The notes: generated by a model from the sequence alone, not told the origin. A stretch of DNA of 64,000 nt from Mantis religiosa (GCA_030765055.1 CM060950.1:465168995-465232994), one strand, 5' to 3'; positions 1-11,059 are shown, counted from the first letter of the stretch. Translations and numbers: made by a program.

Positions 1-345
1 GCAGCTCATTTCCGGTCTGAAAATCATGAAAGTGAAGATAGAACCAAATTAATAAAATATGTAAAAAACATAGTGAACTCGTCATATGGGAGAGAATATA
101 CATAGAAAAACATAAAAACCAACTAATGAGCTTTGAAATCCCGCTAGAAGACAACCCCACATTTAAATTCATCACAAAATCAACAGAGGGCAGCAGCAAC
201 TCCAGAACTACCCACACCACTGGATCAAGCTTTAGTCGCATTAGAGCCGACGATGCAAATGATGGTTCATGAAACATGTCCTCAATATAGGTACATAATA
301 AAGCTGATGTGTAATAAATACGACTCATCTATAATTTAATAATTA
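1..345 (+). mobile_element. Penelope-like element 3' fragment (end of GIY-YIG domain)
   Basis: The first 180 bases translate to the tail of a GIY-YIG endonuclease module (AAHFRSENH, then LIKYVKN and SFEIPLED with a few stops). The same protein tail is seen in the fragment near 12250-12640. It is followed by a decayed CxGACGA...GAAAC motif near 255-285 and ends near a GCTTCACTGT motif that recurs at other PLE ends here. PLEs are retroelements whose RT is fused to this endonuclease. The RT lies outside the window or is lost. Stops make it a relic. Confidence 0.6.
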
Positions 346-552
346 TTTTGCTTCACTGTGGTGTTCCAATACAGTTAAATTTCAATGCCATGTAATATTT
401 ATCTTGAGTATTCTTCGAGGTGTCTCTTGGAATTCTGGATACCTGTACAGAAAATCACCAATGCAGTAGTTCATGTCAATGGTGATGCCATTTGATGAAA
501 GAGACGTGAAAAACCACACATAGCAAGGCTTGTCGAGATCACATTTTTTGTT

Positions 553-765
553 TTGGATGGGAGAGATTGGATCCCTGATCTAAGCTTGGACTTCAACCTG
601 TTCTGTGCATTGGAAGTCACACTCTCAGAACATTGCTTCCAAAACAGTACTGAGTTGGAGCAGGCTGTGCGACAATTCCTTGCAACACGGGGCACCGAGT
701 TTTATCAAAGTGGTTTCTTTAAATTGATTGAACCCTACAGCATAACAGAAATAACCATAAGTTGA
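553..765 (+). pseudogene. mariner transposase C-terminal fragment
   Basis: The 70-codon frame reads IPDLSLDFNLFCALEVTLSE, then ELEQAVRQFLATRGTEFYQSGFFKL. This follows the mariner pattern SPDLAPSDxHLFxxL followed by the C-terminal (E)AVxxFxxxxxxEFYxxGIxKL segment. Only the last catalytic region and the C-terminus remain, and the third catalytic Asp position is inside LSLDFN. The N-terminal DNA-binding half and both inverted repeats are not visible. It is independent of the mariner copies at 24-31 kb, whose transposase sequence differs. Non-functional relic. Confidence 0.6.
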
Positions 766-789
766 ATAAAAGTATAAAGTGTATAGTTC

Positions 790-1440
790 ACGATGCCATG
801 GTGTATTTTGTTCGGCAATAAAGTTTCCATGTGATAAGAAATTATATCTCTTCTTTCTAATATGCGACACAGCGATTTTTTTCTAAGTCCTTCAAACTTT
901 TTGATGCTTTTATATACAACCATGTCTTTTAATATAACTGCTTTACTGTTTAGTGCAATTTCATGTTGGAGGGCATTCTTTTAACAATATTGTTTGTTTA
1001 CTTACTGCATAATGTAGCCATATTGAAGAATTCAATGCAGCCAAACTATCCTTGTTTCTCCACTGAATGCAGTGGTGCCATCATTCCTATTTGTCCCTAA
1101 ATTACACTATCTAGCATACTAACACAAAAGTATTACCTAAATTGCACCACGTTGTAGTCCTCGCCAGCGTGACTATGTTGTTTGTGTGCACATTTGTCAC
1201 TGGGTCGACAAAGTTCAATGAGTGATACACTCCTAGTTGCGCAGCAAACCCTCCAGCCATCAACACATACGTGCTCTACAATTAGACTGTAGAGCGTATT
1301 TGCATCCCTCCTGTTGTTGGGGCATAGCGTCATCCATACCTCATTCATTCCCATGTCAATCCCCAGGATGCAGTTGCCCTCTACGACATGCCAACGTTGA
1401 AACTAGCATCCTCCTATTTTGCATTCGTCAGTTGAACGAT
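790..1440 (-). pseudogene. Merlin transposase relic (ISXO2/IS1016-like DDE), second copy
   Basis: The minus strand carries MNEVWMTLCPNNRRDANTLY, nearly the same as the intact frame at 32754-33173, followed by matches to its middle and tail. Flanking 3' sequence at 830-1070 also matches the region downstream of the intact copy (33300-33560), so the repeat covers coding and non-coding parts of one element. Between the matching blocks the copy has deletions and frameshifts. It is an older relative of the 32.7-kb copy. Confidence 0.65.
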
Positions 1441-1509
1441 GTGGCCAGGACCGCCAATTTTCCCCCTTGCAGTTTACTTGGTGTCATTTGACATCATGCA
1501 AACTTCGCG

Positions 1510-2220
1510 GCAGTAGCCGAACCAGTCCGATACAGTCCGTGAGCTCATACATGTATTTCCTATGGAGCATTCCATTATCGTCGTGTCGTACGATTGTTTA
1601 TGTGCAAAGCAGTGCATGAGTAACAAAATTTGACTAGGCGATAACTTACCCTGCTCAAACTATGCTCCTTTGCACATGGACTGCGTCACTTAGGTCTGGG
1701 GCATTTTGCAGAGGTTGGCTGCAACGCAAGAACCGGCTGGTCATCTGCTAGCGCATGCATATACATGCACCTTTGGACATAGAAAATATTCTCATGTCGC
1801 ACAAAAGAAAGTTTCTCTGAAATTATACTTACTTTTGGAACATCCCTTATAAATCCAATTTGATTGCATACTTTGTTTAACCCTCTGATAGGCACACGCC
1901 TAGCAGAACACCATTGGTTGCATGGTTCTGTGAGTACCATACTATATTTATGTGGTTATATGCTGGTATTTCTTTTCTGTTTTAATTTTTTCTTTTTTCT
2001 CCTATTTTTGGCTTTATTTAGAATAATTATATACAACTTTTTTTTACAATAATCATAATAAATACATCAGCTATAATAAAATACAAATAGAGTTTACATT
2101 ATAATTTGTATTACAATATATGTAAAGAAAATAGCTTATTAAAATACATTTTGTTATTAAAAATGTTCAGTTACTCAGTCATCAATTCGTCTATTGGTAA
2201 GACCTGAAGCTTTTTCGAGA
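1510..2220. other. no assignable feature
   Basis: AT-rich sequence with a T-rich stretch near 1975-2045. Open frames are short and unlike any family I know. No splice-flanked exon or repeat match was seen. Confidence 0.4.
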
Positions 2221-2223
2221 AGC

Positions 2224-2322
2224 ATTATTGATTAAGGCTTCATGGGTGTCAGCCACATCAAATGTATAAAAGTCGAGCTTTTGGCCATGGAGTGCACAAT
2301 GCCTGAAGCCTTAATCAATAAT
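2224..2322. repeat. short hairpin with 19-bp perfect inverted repeats
   Basis: The arms 2224-2242 and 2304-2322 are perfect reverse complements (ATTATTGATTAAGGCTTCA), separated by 61 bp. It could be a small MITE or foldback insertion. No TSD could be defined. Confidence 0.55.
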
Positions 2323-2339
2323 TCAACTATTTGTTCTGT

Positions 2340-2640
2340 ATTTTTACTTCAGGTTGAACTACCTAAGCTTTATTCAATATTTACGCAAATGATCTGCCCA
2401 GAAAACTCCAACAAACAGGCATCAACACTGCATTGTAAGCAGTCAAAATTCTCTGAATACACTTAAACAATGGTGTCCTAAAAACCTAACGAAAGTATAC
2501 AGTTGAAAAGTAACTTTCAGTTATTTTCCCTAAAAAAGAAACAAAAAAATAGATTAAAATATGATAATACCAAATTAAACAGAACAGAAACTGCTGAATA
2601 TCTTGGAGTATTGTTTGACAAAAAATTACAAACTGGGAGA
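2340..2640 (+). pseudogene. LINE reverse-transcriptase fragment
   Basis: The translation contains PKLYSIFT, then NSLNTLKQWC in a shifted frame, and finally TAEYLGVLFDKKL. This order matches the palm and thumb part of Jockey/RTE-type non-LTR RTs, where YLGVxLDxxL follows the catalytic box. The YADD box itself is lost or frameshifted. The copy ends at about 2640 where unrelated sequence starts. Relic. Confidence 0.55.
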
Positions 2641-2644
2641 TCCA

Positions 2645-3215
2645 ACCTCGGACTTGACTGCCACGTGACTCAGGCACCTCATAAGAGGCAAGTAAGGAGG
2701 CTCGCGTTAGCACATCCAACCGTGTTACAAATACATCACATGATTATCACGTGAGCAGAGTTGCGTAGTCACCTATGTTGCACTATGGTTTTTTCTGACT
2801 TCTACCTTCCCCATTTTTTGCTGTTTGCAACAGCATATTGTTATAACTGTAGAGTGAAAGACTGTGATTTGTGGACGAATTACAACAGTGTATCTAGAGG
2901 GATTTTAGTTTAATTATTCTATATAGTTAATATGGCAAAGAGGCAGAAGATAGTTTGAGTGCAACCACTGGTAGTGGACAGCGAGTGAAAAAGTTGACAA
3001 CACTGCCACACAGCAACTGCATTGTGAAGTGCCAGGTTAGTTCTCACAGACTCTAAACTGGAAGAAACATATTGAATAAAAAACTCAAAGTAGCCAACAA
3101 ACCATTTTAAGATATTAAAAAGATTTGCAGAACTAAATGGGGTTGTTCAGACTACATTAAATACTACATATAATACATGTAGTGTGAGAGTCAAAATCTC
3201 CAAACCGACTGCGCA
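2645..3215. other. no assignable feature
   Basis: Mixed-composition sequence between a LINE fragment and the gypsy gag copy. No coding pattern, tRNA-like box or obvious repeat was found. Confidence 0.35.
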
Positions 3216-3253
3216 GTGTTGTGCCTATCTGCAACCTCAGGGATCACCAACAG

Positions 3254-4538
3254 CTACCGCTGTCGTTCTTCTGGTGACCATTTGTTGTGCTTGGCCACTG
3301 TGTCGAACTGGCGGCGGAAGACTTCAAACGTTGATGCACCGTCATACTTGGGAGGTTTGATGCGCGCAGATGTGTCGCGTCCCGGCGTGTCGGCCTTCAA
3401 ATCCTTGAGCCTCCTGCTGACGATGTCCTCCACCATAGCGTTCAGGGACTTGACGCTGCTGTCGGCCTTTCCTTCCAGGTCGTTAACGCGGCTCGCCAGG
3501 TCCTCGACGCACTCGTCCACTTGGCCCATCCGCTTGCCCAGCGCCATCACGTCATCCCTCACGCCGGCCAACTTCTTCAAATCTGGCGGCGAGAGCCTCG
3601 TTCGCCACCTTCATTTCCGTGGTCAGTTCGGCCATCTTTGCGGTCATTGTCGTGGGCAAGTTGTTGTTTGCCGCTTCTGTTTTTGTTGTTAACTCGTTCA
3701 TCTTCGCAGCCAAGTTGTTATTTGCCGTCTCTGCTTGCCGTTTGCCCCGGAGTTTAACAACTGCGGTGCCATACCAGGATGTGCAACGTTTTTTCCGTCG
3801 CCAACTCCTATCTGCTTGGCAGCAATCCTGGACAGCTTTGGAAGGCACACAACTCCGGGCAATAAAGGAGAGCATACAATTCTGGTCAACTTCCTGCAGG
3901 GATAACCGGCGAGCCGAGGTGATACTCACCCGGCTGAGAATTGGACACACACGAGCGACTCATGGCCATGTGATGAGAGGGGAGCCGGCCCCTGTGTGTG
4001 CTCCGTGTGCAGTACGCCTTACTGTGCGGCATTTATTGCTCGATTGCCCGCAGTACGCCCGCGTTCGCCAGTCTTAGGGCTTGGGGACTAACTTGCAAGG
4101 TGTTTTAGGTGACGACCCAGTGGCCGTGGTTAAGGCACTGCGGTTTGTTACTGAAATTGGTTTTAATAAACAAGTTTGACTTGTGTTTTATATTTATTAA
4201 TTTTAGAGATTTTAAATTATTAGCACTGGGATAAGTTTTTTATGTACTTTTAATAGTTGAGTGTTTTTATTTTATTTTACATTTTTAGCTTGATTAGTGT
4301 AGCTTTTAGGTTTTAATGTTGACTTCGGGCCCAAATGACCTTGTTGTCGACGGGCCCTAAAACACCACACACTCACTCACTCCACTTGTTTCAACTCTGC
4401 GGCCAGTTTGTTATTTGCCGCCTCCAATTTCTTTTCCATTTTATCGGTGATGTTTTCATTTGCCGTCTTCATTTCTGAGGTCAGTTCGGCCTTCATTTCC
4501 ACCATCTTCTGCAAAATCTTTTCCAATGCCACGTCCAT
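3254..4538 (-). pseudogene. gypsy A gag, interrupted
   Basis: The first exon-like block (4538-4385) encodes ALEKILQKMVEMKAELTSEM, a heptad-rich coiled coil. After the LINE insertion the frame resumes with NNNLAAKMNELTTKTEAANN, then VANEALAARFEE and, in a shifted frame, AGVRDDVMALGKRMGQVDE. The fragment stops at the start of the capsid-like region (YDGASTFEVFRRQFDTVAKH). Compared with the copy at 15272-16386 it lacks the rest of capsid and the zinc knuckle. At least one frameshift plus the insertion make it dead. Confidence 0.75.
3746..4384 (+). mobile_element. Jockey-like LINE, 5'-truncated 3' end nested in gypsy gag
   Basis: The + strand frame 3770-4077 encodes the region after RNase H of a Jockey-type pol: VILTRLRIGHTRATHGH, then a Cys/His motif CAPCAVRLTVRHLLLDCPQY. 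A premature TAG at 4075-4077 interrupts it, although similar coding continues to about 4179. The 3' UTR ends with a GGGCCC-bounded hairpin containing TTGTTGTCGACGGGCCC and the tail (ACTC)n. The same 3' end, without coding sequence, occurs at 12975-13025, 37597-37655 and, on the minus strand, 31402-31440. Confidence 0.75.
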
Positions 4539-4583
4539 GGTTGTAATGTTTGGTGATGTTGTCGTCCCGCTTCCTGACACCAG

Positions 4584-5034
4584 TGTGACTTTGTGGGTTC
4601 GTGAAATGAAAAGTCCAATGACACAAACTCAACAATGTTCTTTATTTCCACCGACTTACAGTTGAACACTTGCCAATTACACAGAATTACGTAATGCACA
4701 CAATTACAATTCACCAGTTCGTCTGTTACCTTTGCAATGCACGTACACAGTCTTCTCGTCCCTTCACTAGCTCGTCAAGCACTGACTGACTCAATTCACT
4801 CACTGCAGCCCTTTTTATAGGAATATCGCCGTTTTCTCGAAGCCTCTAGTTTCTGTGAATCACCGCGAAGGTTCCAGATGGCAGTGGAAGGGGGGAAGAG
4901 GCAGCCAGCGACAAGTGACATTTCCCTAATCATCCCCTCAGTTAGTGACAGAGACTAATGCGTGGGTGTGGCTTGCCTGCCTCTGGCCCCTTACTCAGCT
5001 CTCGTTGGTTGTGCTTTCCGCTAATTGGGTGACA
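4584..5034 (-). repeat. 5' LTR of gypsy element A
   Basis: 451 bp bounded by TGTCACCC (5034 end) and AGTCACA (4584 end), the same termini as the LTR at 14740-15229. On the minus strand a CTATAAAA TATA box precedes an AGTCAGT initiator, and an AATAAAG polyadenylation signal lies near the 3' side. The core promoter order is typical of arthropod gypsy LTRs. Confidence 0.8.
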
Positions 5035-5049
5035 ATATATATACTGATA

Positions 5050-6063
5050 TTTTCATATGGTCCAGTGTATCTTGGTGCCAATTTTGCCGAATATGCTTTA
5101 TCCTTCAAGCTTATAGGATAAAATTTACACATTGCTTTTTGACCGACAGCATATGGTGATGACTTTTGATTTTCATCTTATCTTCATTTTACATGCGCTT
5201 GTTCTCGTTTTAAGTTATTGAAAGCCTGCTGCCAATTCTTACATATTAATTCCAGATTGAACTTTTCCGGCAATAAATCCTTAATATTCCACAAATTGCT
5301 TAAAGAAAGGTTAGGTTGAAATGCAAACATGAGACGGTATGGTGTGGTGTGGTGAGAGTCATTGTGCGCAGTGTTGAAAGCCAACTGCAGGCATGTCAGA
5401 CTGCTATCCCACTTCTTATGATTCTCGTAATGAAACACTATCAGAGTACACTTTAGACTCTTATTTACTCGTTCCGCATGTGAGGGATGCGGATAGTAGG
5501 GTAAAGTAGTGAAAGTTTTAACCTCCCATGAAAAATAAAAATTCCTGAAAGCTAGTGAGGTAAATTGGGTTCCGTTATCCGTTACCAAAAAACAAGGCGC
5601 TCCAAAGGCAGAAAATATATTAGAAAGACACTTGATCGTCACATGTGTTTTTGCATTAGGAACGAGATACAGCCAGACAAACTTAGAAAATGCATCAGTG
5701 ATTATCAGCACATAGGTGTCACCTTGTGTAAAATGTGGAAATGGCCCTACGAAATCTATTAACAGTTTTTTCATTGGGCTACTGCCTACTTCCCAAGCGA
5801 ATCCTTTCCACATAGTACATTGTGCTGGTTTAGACAGAGCACATATCCAACAAGGTTACACCAAAGAAAAGTTGTCTTTATTCATGCCAAACCACACAAA
5901 ATGCTGACGGATTTTAGCTTTTGTTTTAACAAAACCTAAATGTCTCCCTAACTCCGAGGCATGGTAATATTAAAAAACCATGGGAATCAATGAGTCCGGA
6001 AGAACGACTTTATCCCTACCATCAAACTTTGCACAGGTTATCAAAACACCATTTCTTAGTTGG
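5050..6063 (-). pseudogene. gypsy B integrase
   Basis: A zinc-binding N-terminus is recognisable (HASELGRHLGF, later CWICALSKPAQC), with one stop. The catalytic core follows with the first Asp in LLIDFVGPF, the second in TDNGTQF and the Glu in HAERVNKSLK. The C-terminal RYTGPYENIS resembles the GPY/F module. The core frame of about 209 codons (5813-5184) is open, so the catalytic triad is intact here even though the element is otherwise broken. Confidence 0.8.
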
Positions 6064-6065
6064 TA

Positions 6066-6206
6066 AGTTTAGCATATTAGCCACTAGATGTCAGTGTATA
6101 GCGCATTTGAAATTTCAAAGTTGTCATCTATGTTTACGGAGTTAAATGAAACTTATGGAATGTGGACTTGAAGCCCGATCGCTCTTCTTATCGCACGCAT
6201 ATAGTA
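6066..6206. repeat. 141-bp dispersed repeat (copy 1)
   Basis: This matches 44561-44702 along its whole length. Both contain CACTAGATGTCAG, a shared AAAGTTGTCATCT, and end in GCATATAGTA. It interrupts gypsy B between the RT linker and the integrase. No inverted termini, poly-A or RNA polymerase III boxes are clear, so its class is unknown. Confidence 0.7.
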
Positions 6207-6775
6207 ATTAAATCAGTCACTCCCAGTTTGTCGGAAAACAGATGCTTATGTTTACTACACAAATGTTCCAATTGAGCTGCATGCTTCAAGGTCAAATGGG
6301 CCAACTGTCCCTGTGGTCTCTTGTTCTGTTGTAAAACGTCATCTACTCCAGCACAAGTAGATTGACCAATTTCATATTGGTGAAACTTAATTCTTTCATG
6401 AGGAGCAAATGCAAACGTGATCTCTCCCTCCCGGAAATCCAACGTAAGATTCACCCTAGTCATGAAATCTGAACCCAAAATGACTTTATATGGGAGATCC
6501 GTTAAAAAATAAAACTTGTGTTTCCACGTGAAACGCGAAAGCGCACAGTCAACGAACCTTGGTTTTCACCTGAAAGATTTTACCATTAACCGTGACACAC
6601 TGGATATTACGATTTTCTGGTTTAGGAGCACTCTTATTCAAAACATTCCAAAAATAATTTTCAAGCACTAGGGAACATGAACTACCAGAATCAAGCAATG
6701 CCAATAAGGCCTGTCTTCCCAGAACAATGTGAACTACAGGTGTCTTAGTCATCAGCAACCCAAACACCCGACGGA
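6207..6775 (-). pseudogene. gypsy B protease and RT linker
   Basis: The minus strand encodes a retropepsin: ALLDSGSSCSLV is the catalytic D(S/T)G box, and KVILGSDFM is the conserved C-terminal helix region. The pre-RT linker SKHKHLFSDKLGVTDLI follows. The frame then runs straight into the 141-bp repeat, so the RT that should follow is gone. A frameshift lies between the protease N-terminal part and the ILGSDFM part. Confidence 0.7.
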
Positions 6776-6879
6776 AAATGCCACAATTAGCTGCACTCGT
6801 AGGTAACTGCTGGCGTCAAATTGTCCTTGCCCGGTTCTGACCTCCAGTAGCCCTGCTAGTTCCATTGCTGCTGTTTCCC

Positions 6880-7622
6880 CTTGGAAGCAAACACTGTCAA
6901 ACTCGATGTGACATGGAACCACACTGGAAACATGGCCCCTGGGTAGAACTGTCACCCTGACGTGATTCTACAGAAGGTAGGCTGAGGTCGCATAACCTCC
7001 TCCTAACGCACTTCACTAGCAGCTCTATATTGTGTCAACTGTGGTATCAAAGCATTTAATACAGCAAAATCTGTAGGATGTTCAGTAAATAACAAAGCCA
7101 AATGAACTTCAGAAACCAGACTGGCCACAATTACGTCACATACCTGATTTTGGTATCTGGCAAATTAAGCACCCAAGCAAACAGTCTTACTCATGCAACA
7201 TAATCTACAGATGTTTTGCTAATGCCCTGTGGCTGTAAATAATAATCCTGCACTAATCTATGTAGTGCCCTACGTGGCACAAAAGCCTTTAAAACTGCTT
7301 CATATAGGGCTTTCACAGGTGATAAAGTGGCCTTGACACGAGTAATTAAATTTAGCAGCAAGCCCTTTGACTTCGTTAATGCTACCTCTATTAGCTGGGC
7401 AGAAGGAATGCTACATAAATTAGCACACTCATGCGCCCGCACTAAAAAATTTAAATACTCAATAGATGATTCAACACACCACCTCAAAAGGTGATACAGA
7501 TTGGATTAACTGCTGGAGTGGATGGAACAATTTCAGTGGTTTATATGTGGATGTAGTTTGCATATCTGGTACCGTATCCTGAACCAACCCAAAAGCTACA
7601 GTATTCTGAACCAACAATTTAT

Positions 7623-7666
<44 letters not shown>

Positions 7667-7958
7667 CACTATGCAACTGAGCTAACGATGAGAAAGTAAC
7701 CTTGGGGTGAAATTTCTGAAAATATTCAACCCTCCGAATAAAATGTACAATACGTGCAGTTAAGCGTCGGATTTGCTGCTTGGACAAAATGGCATTGGAA
7801 TCTAGGTCAGTGAAAATACCCGAAAATTCCACTACTGCTCTGTCACATAACGAAGACGATTCTATCACCAGAACATGTTGGTCACTTAGTTTGATATAAG
7901 GCTTGTCTTTCACTTGCCTAAAGACGTTAAGCAATACTGGCATTTCAGGTGCGGACAT
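6880..7958 (-). pseudogene. gypsy B gag
   Basis: Two open pieces (7958-7660 and 7487-7191) encode gag-like helical sequence, for example YLNFLVRAHECANL and VPRRALHRLVQDYYLQ. A zinc knuckle CFQCGSMSHRVxQC (CX2CX4HX4C, with a stop at x) is near 6900-6930. A homopolymer T tract on this strand (A tract at 7623-7664 on plus) interrupts the first piece. No start codon can be chosen with confidence. Confidence 0.55.
7623..7664. repeat. poly(A) tract, about 42 bp
   Basis: An uninterrupted A run on the plus strand inside gypsy B gag. It may be slippage expansion or the tail of a lost retroposed fragment. Confidence 0.9.
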
Positions 7959-7959
7959 G

Positions 7960-9370
7960 AATTCGTGATTTCACATACCCAATTCAAACAGCAATTCATT
8001 CTTCCTCAAAAGGTGCACATCCACGACAGTCGTCATGATATACCAAATTCAGACCCATCAAAGACAAAGTTCTATCCATCCGGCAAAATAAAACCACACT
8101 TTGCTATCAACTTTAGTGCCAATCCTTGTCAGAGGGAAGGCTGCAAAATTCTTAACAAATGAAATAATTCTATTTCACCGCTTTGTTATATACAGGTTAA
8201 GATTCCCAGGGGCTTAAAAAAACAAGCAACTCTAAGCTACACCACCCAACCGATGAGTTGAGCGGTCGGCTCAACACAAATAATTTGTAACAGTTTACTG
8301 TATTTAATAAAATGTAAATGTTTTGTGCAGTGAAAATATATATTTATTGGATCAATTAGTTTACAAACTAAACACTTGAGGTAAGTCCTAGGAATAAGAA
8401 CAAAACAATCCATCTGCCTTTTTGGAAATTTTAACCTCTTTCTCAAGGTATTTTTCCCCATTCAAGTGGTTTCCATGATTTACACTCCACGTTTTCACGC
8501 TCTTCCTCTGGTTCCTTTAAAAGTATTAAAGGATATAGATTTTCACACTATAACCAGAATTTTAAGTATGTTGGTTAAAAGTTGTGTACTTGAATGTTTA
8601 TATTGTATATGTTGCAGTTGTAGCCATGGTCCACCATCAGATGATTGAGAAGAGGTTTTGTAATGTCTGCACGGGAATGTTGTAAGACTTAACTTGGAGA
8701 GACAGAAGAGCTGTAATTATTTGCTATCATCAGTATAGTTTATAGTTATGAGAAAATTGTAAACATTGTAATTTGAAGCATGTAATGTTACTTTTGTAAT
8801 GGCTTATGCTGATAATTAAATATTAAAGGAATTAAGGAAGTGTGTTTTCTTTATGAATGTGTAGTTACGACAGAAGATAAAGTTAAACTAACAAGGACAG
8901 TATTTATTGATTTAATGCATAAATATCGCAAGTTAACTTCTAAGTGTCTAGAAATTGCAAGTCCTATGGTATCAACTAAGATAGTTTTGCTGTAATGCAA
9001 GAGTAAACACTTACTTTTGTTAGGGATTTTCCATGTGTTTCCTTTAGGCATTATTAACATCTTGTAGACCATATATCTCTTACAAAAGAACCTTGCAAAC
9101 ATCACTGATAAAATGGAAATGCAAATGAAGCGATGGACGCTAAATGTGCCATGCCAGGTGTGGTTTTAGGTTATACTACGTTGAATCACGCTATAAGATA
9201 TTTTTTCCCAAAATACAAATGCACAAATTTCTACATTTTAAAATTATATGTATTCTTCTTAATTCATACTAGTTATTTGTTCACCTTCCTTATAAATTAC
9301 ATTTAATTTGACTTATAAAATGTTTTTATTTATTTAATAACAAAAAAATTTAGGAGCCATATGCCCACTT
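7960..9370. other. no assignable feature
   Basis: AT-rich sequence upstream of gypsy B gag. Part of 7960-8240 may be its untranslated leader, but no LTR or primer-binding site was identified. No exon or repeat pattern was seen. Confidence 0.35.
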
Positions 9371-9374
9371 CTTC

Positions 9375-9640
9375 AATTCCTAGTTGATGCCTCGTTACCT
9401 AACATGGCAGTTGGCCTTGCTCCTGTAGGTCGTTTCATGAACCTCTGTGTATGTTGACTGGTTAAATTTCATAATTCAGTTTGGGAAACCACTTATATTT
9501 TCTAAAATAAAAAAGATGTTTTTAAATTTTGAAATCTTGCCAAGCAACACAATCAAAGATTCATCCAAACACCACAAGGAACAAGGCCAACTGCCACAAA
9601 CGATGCAGGCAATCGACTAGGAACCGAGGTCCTAAAGCAT
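9375..9640. repeat. imperfect inverted repeat (foldback/MITE-like)
   Basis: Arms at about 9375-9460 and 9545-9640 are diverged reverse complements sharing GGCAGTTGGCCTTG and CTAGT(T/C)GAT. The centre is AT-rich. Length and structure suit a decayed foldback or MITE. No target duplication was resolved. Confidence 0.5.
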
Positions 9641-9644
9641 GTTT

Positions 9645-10860
9645 TTCTTATTAAGTGATGTAGTGTCAAAATCAAATTTATAATTAAAGAAAAACAATAA
9701 CCTTACTGGACCCCATTAACCTGTGCACAGAAATAGTAGATTTCCAAAATATTAATGCTCACCCAACATGCCTGTTTGCTCTGCAGGACAAGATACAGTG
9801 TACAACAACCACATGTGATATACTGTAACAGTGTAGAAATGGGTAACAAATTACTATATTTCATAGATGGGGACACACTGTGAAAAAACATATAACTGAG
9901 CTAAATATTACATGATGCAATAAATAACAAGATGATTTTTATGAGTACTTACATTATCGACTTGTTAATGATACAATAACACTGCCCACAAAAGCATGAA
10001 AATTAAAAAAAACATGACAATAATGAGTGTATGGTTTTTCAAATATGACCAGATGCTCTAAATTGTTTCACACTTATCTTATCCATATGCAAGGAGTGTA
10101 TAGAGATCTTGGGTTACTAGAATATCTATACTCCTTTTGTATGTTGGGTCTTACCACACATACAAACCTATGTTAGCCAGCAATGTTTCGATTTTGCACA
10201 CAAGGGGGGGCCAGCTTGCCACGCTGTACAAAGAAAAAGATAAAAACCTATATTAATATTATGCTGGCTAAACATTTGTACATAGCCCGCAAAGCATTCA
10301 TGTAGCCGAGTTAAGTTTACACAACATCTAGGGCTGTGGTAAAAATCAAAGAAATTCAATGAAGAACTAAAGAGGCATGTTTTAACTCTTTTGCTGCTAA
10401 GTTATTAATAGTTGACAATTTCTTAAATAAAAAGTTAATTACAAACCAACCCTGTATTTATACACAGTAACTTTCTATAGTATATTTTTGTTTTGCAAAG
10501 CAAAATTTTAGGATGAGGGGTTAGCTTAACACAGAATAACATCGCTCATTTATCCCAATTAGCGACTTCTCATGCTTAAAACTTTTTGTTGCATACAGAT
10601 AATAAAGAGTAACATAATACAAAACTAAACAGAAATCCTTTTGCAATAACAGGAAAGAAGTTTGGAAGGCTATCTAAAAATCAAAAATTCCATTTAACCA
10701 AAAATAGAGAGAAGAGTGAATGGCAGCATAAGAGTTAAAAACCACACATTCAAACTGAATGTGTTTAGAATATCCAGAATTTGTCAGTAAAATTAAACAA
10801 TGGCCATTAAAAGTGGATATTCTACTTAGCTGTGACATTGGAGTCATTAAGTGGCACTAG
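9645..10860. other. no assignable feature, possibly intronic
   Basis: No repeat or coding match. If the exon at 10868-10949 is real, this would be its downstream intron on the minus strand. Confidence 0.3.
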
Positions 10861-10867
10861 TACTCAC

Positions 10868-10949
10868 CGTGTATATCACATCCATACTCATATTCAATGA
10901 AAGCATAACCTTGTGGCTTTCCATTCACTTTGTAATGAGTCACCACAAT
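10868..10949 (-). CDS. candidate exon, U1-70K-like RRM
   Basis: On the minus strand an acceptor TTTTATTTCAG precedes an 82-bp open block that ends at a donor G|GTGAGTA. It encodes GKPQGYAFIEYE followed by DIH. The RNP1-like motif is close to the U1 snRNP 70K sequence GKPRGYAFIEYE...DMH, and the block spans the same stretch of the RRM. Differences from that family at R to Q, R to C and M to I can each be explained by one transition, two of them at possible CpG sites. It could therefore be a decaying exon in a duplicated gene fragment instead of the active gene. No neighbouring RRM exon was found in the window. Confidence 0.5.
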
Positions 10950-11059
10950 CTGAAATAAAAGAGATTCAATACAGCAATGAAGTAGGGAAATTACTTTCTG
11001 ATTCACTCAAAAGGAAACATGTGGCTATTTTCTAACTTAAGCAAAATATAACAATTCGT

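Larger units (their letters stand above)
3250..5034 (-). mobile_element. Ty3/gypsy element A, truncated (5' LTR + gag), with nested LINE
   Basis: Minus-strand relative of the element at 14740-20760. In element order it has a 5' LTR (5034-4584), a primer-binding site beginning TGG directly after the LTR, and a gag start codon at 4538-4536. The gag coiled-coil N-terminus follows and ends near 3254 in the motif KHNKWS. No pol is present, so the copy is cut in gag. A LINE 3' end on the opposite strand splits gag at about 3746-4384. The LTR edge at 5034 abuts the integrase end of gypsy element B, so A inserted into or next to B. Confidence 0.8.
5041..7960 (-). mobile_element. Ty3/gypsy element B, degenerate internal region
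   Basis: On the minus strand the order gag (about 7958-6880), protease and RT-linker (6775-6207), integrase (6063-5050) matches a Ty3/gypsy pol. RT and RNase H are missing between linker and integrase. The 141-bp dispersed repeat at 6066-6206 sits exactly at that junction. No LTR could be recognised. The 3' end is cut by gypsy A's LTR. Protein sequence is unlike element A, so this is a different lineage. Confidence 0.75.

Noticed and set aside
1237..1491. 84-codon plus-strand frame
   Set aside because: It is antisense to the Merlin relic.
10168..10359. Possible downstream exon after the RRM exon (acceptor CTTTGTACAG on minus)
   Set aside because: The phase-compatible reading gives 17 residues unlike any RRM continuation and a stop. 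A G homopolymer dominates the block.
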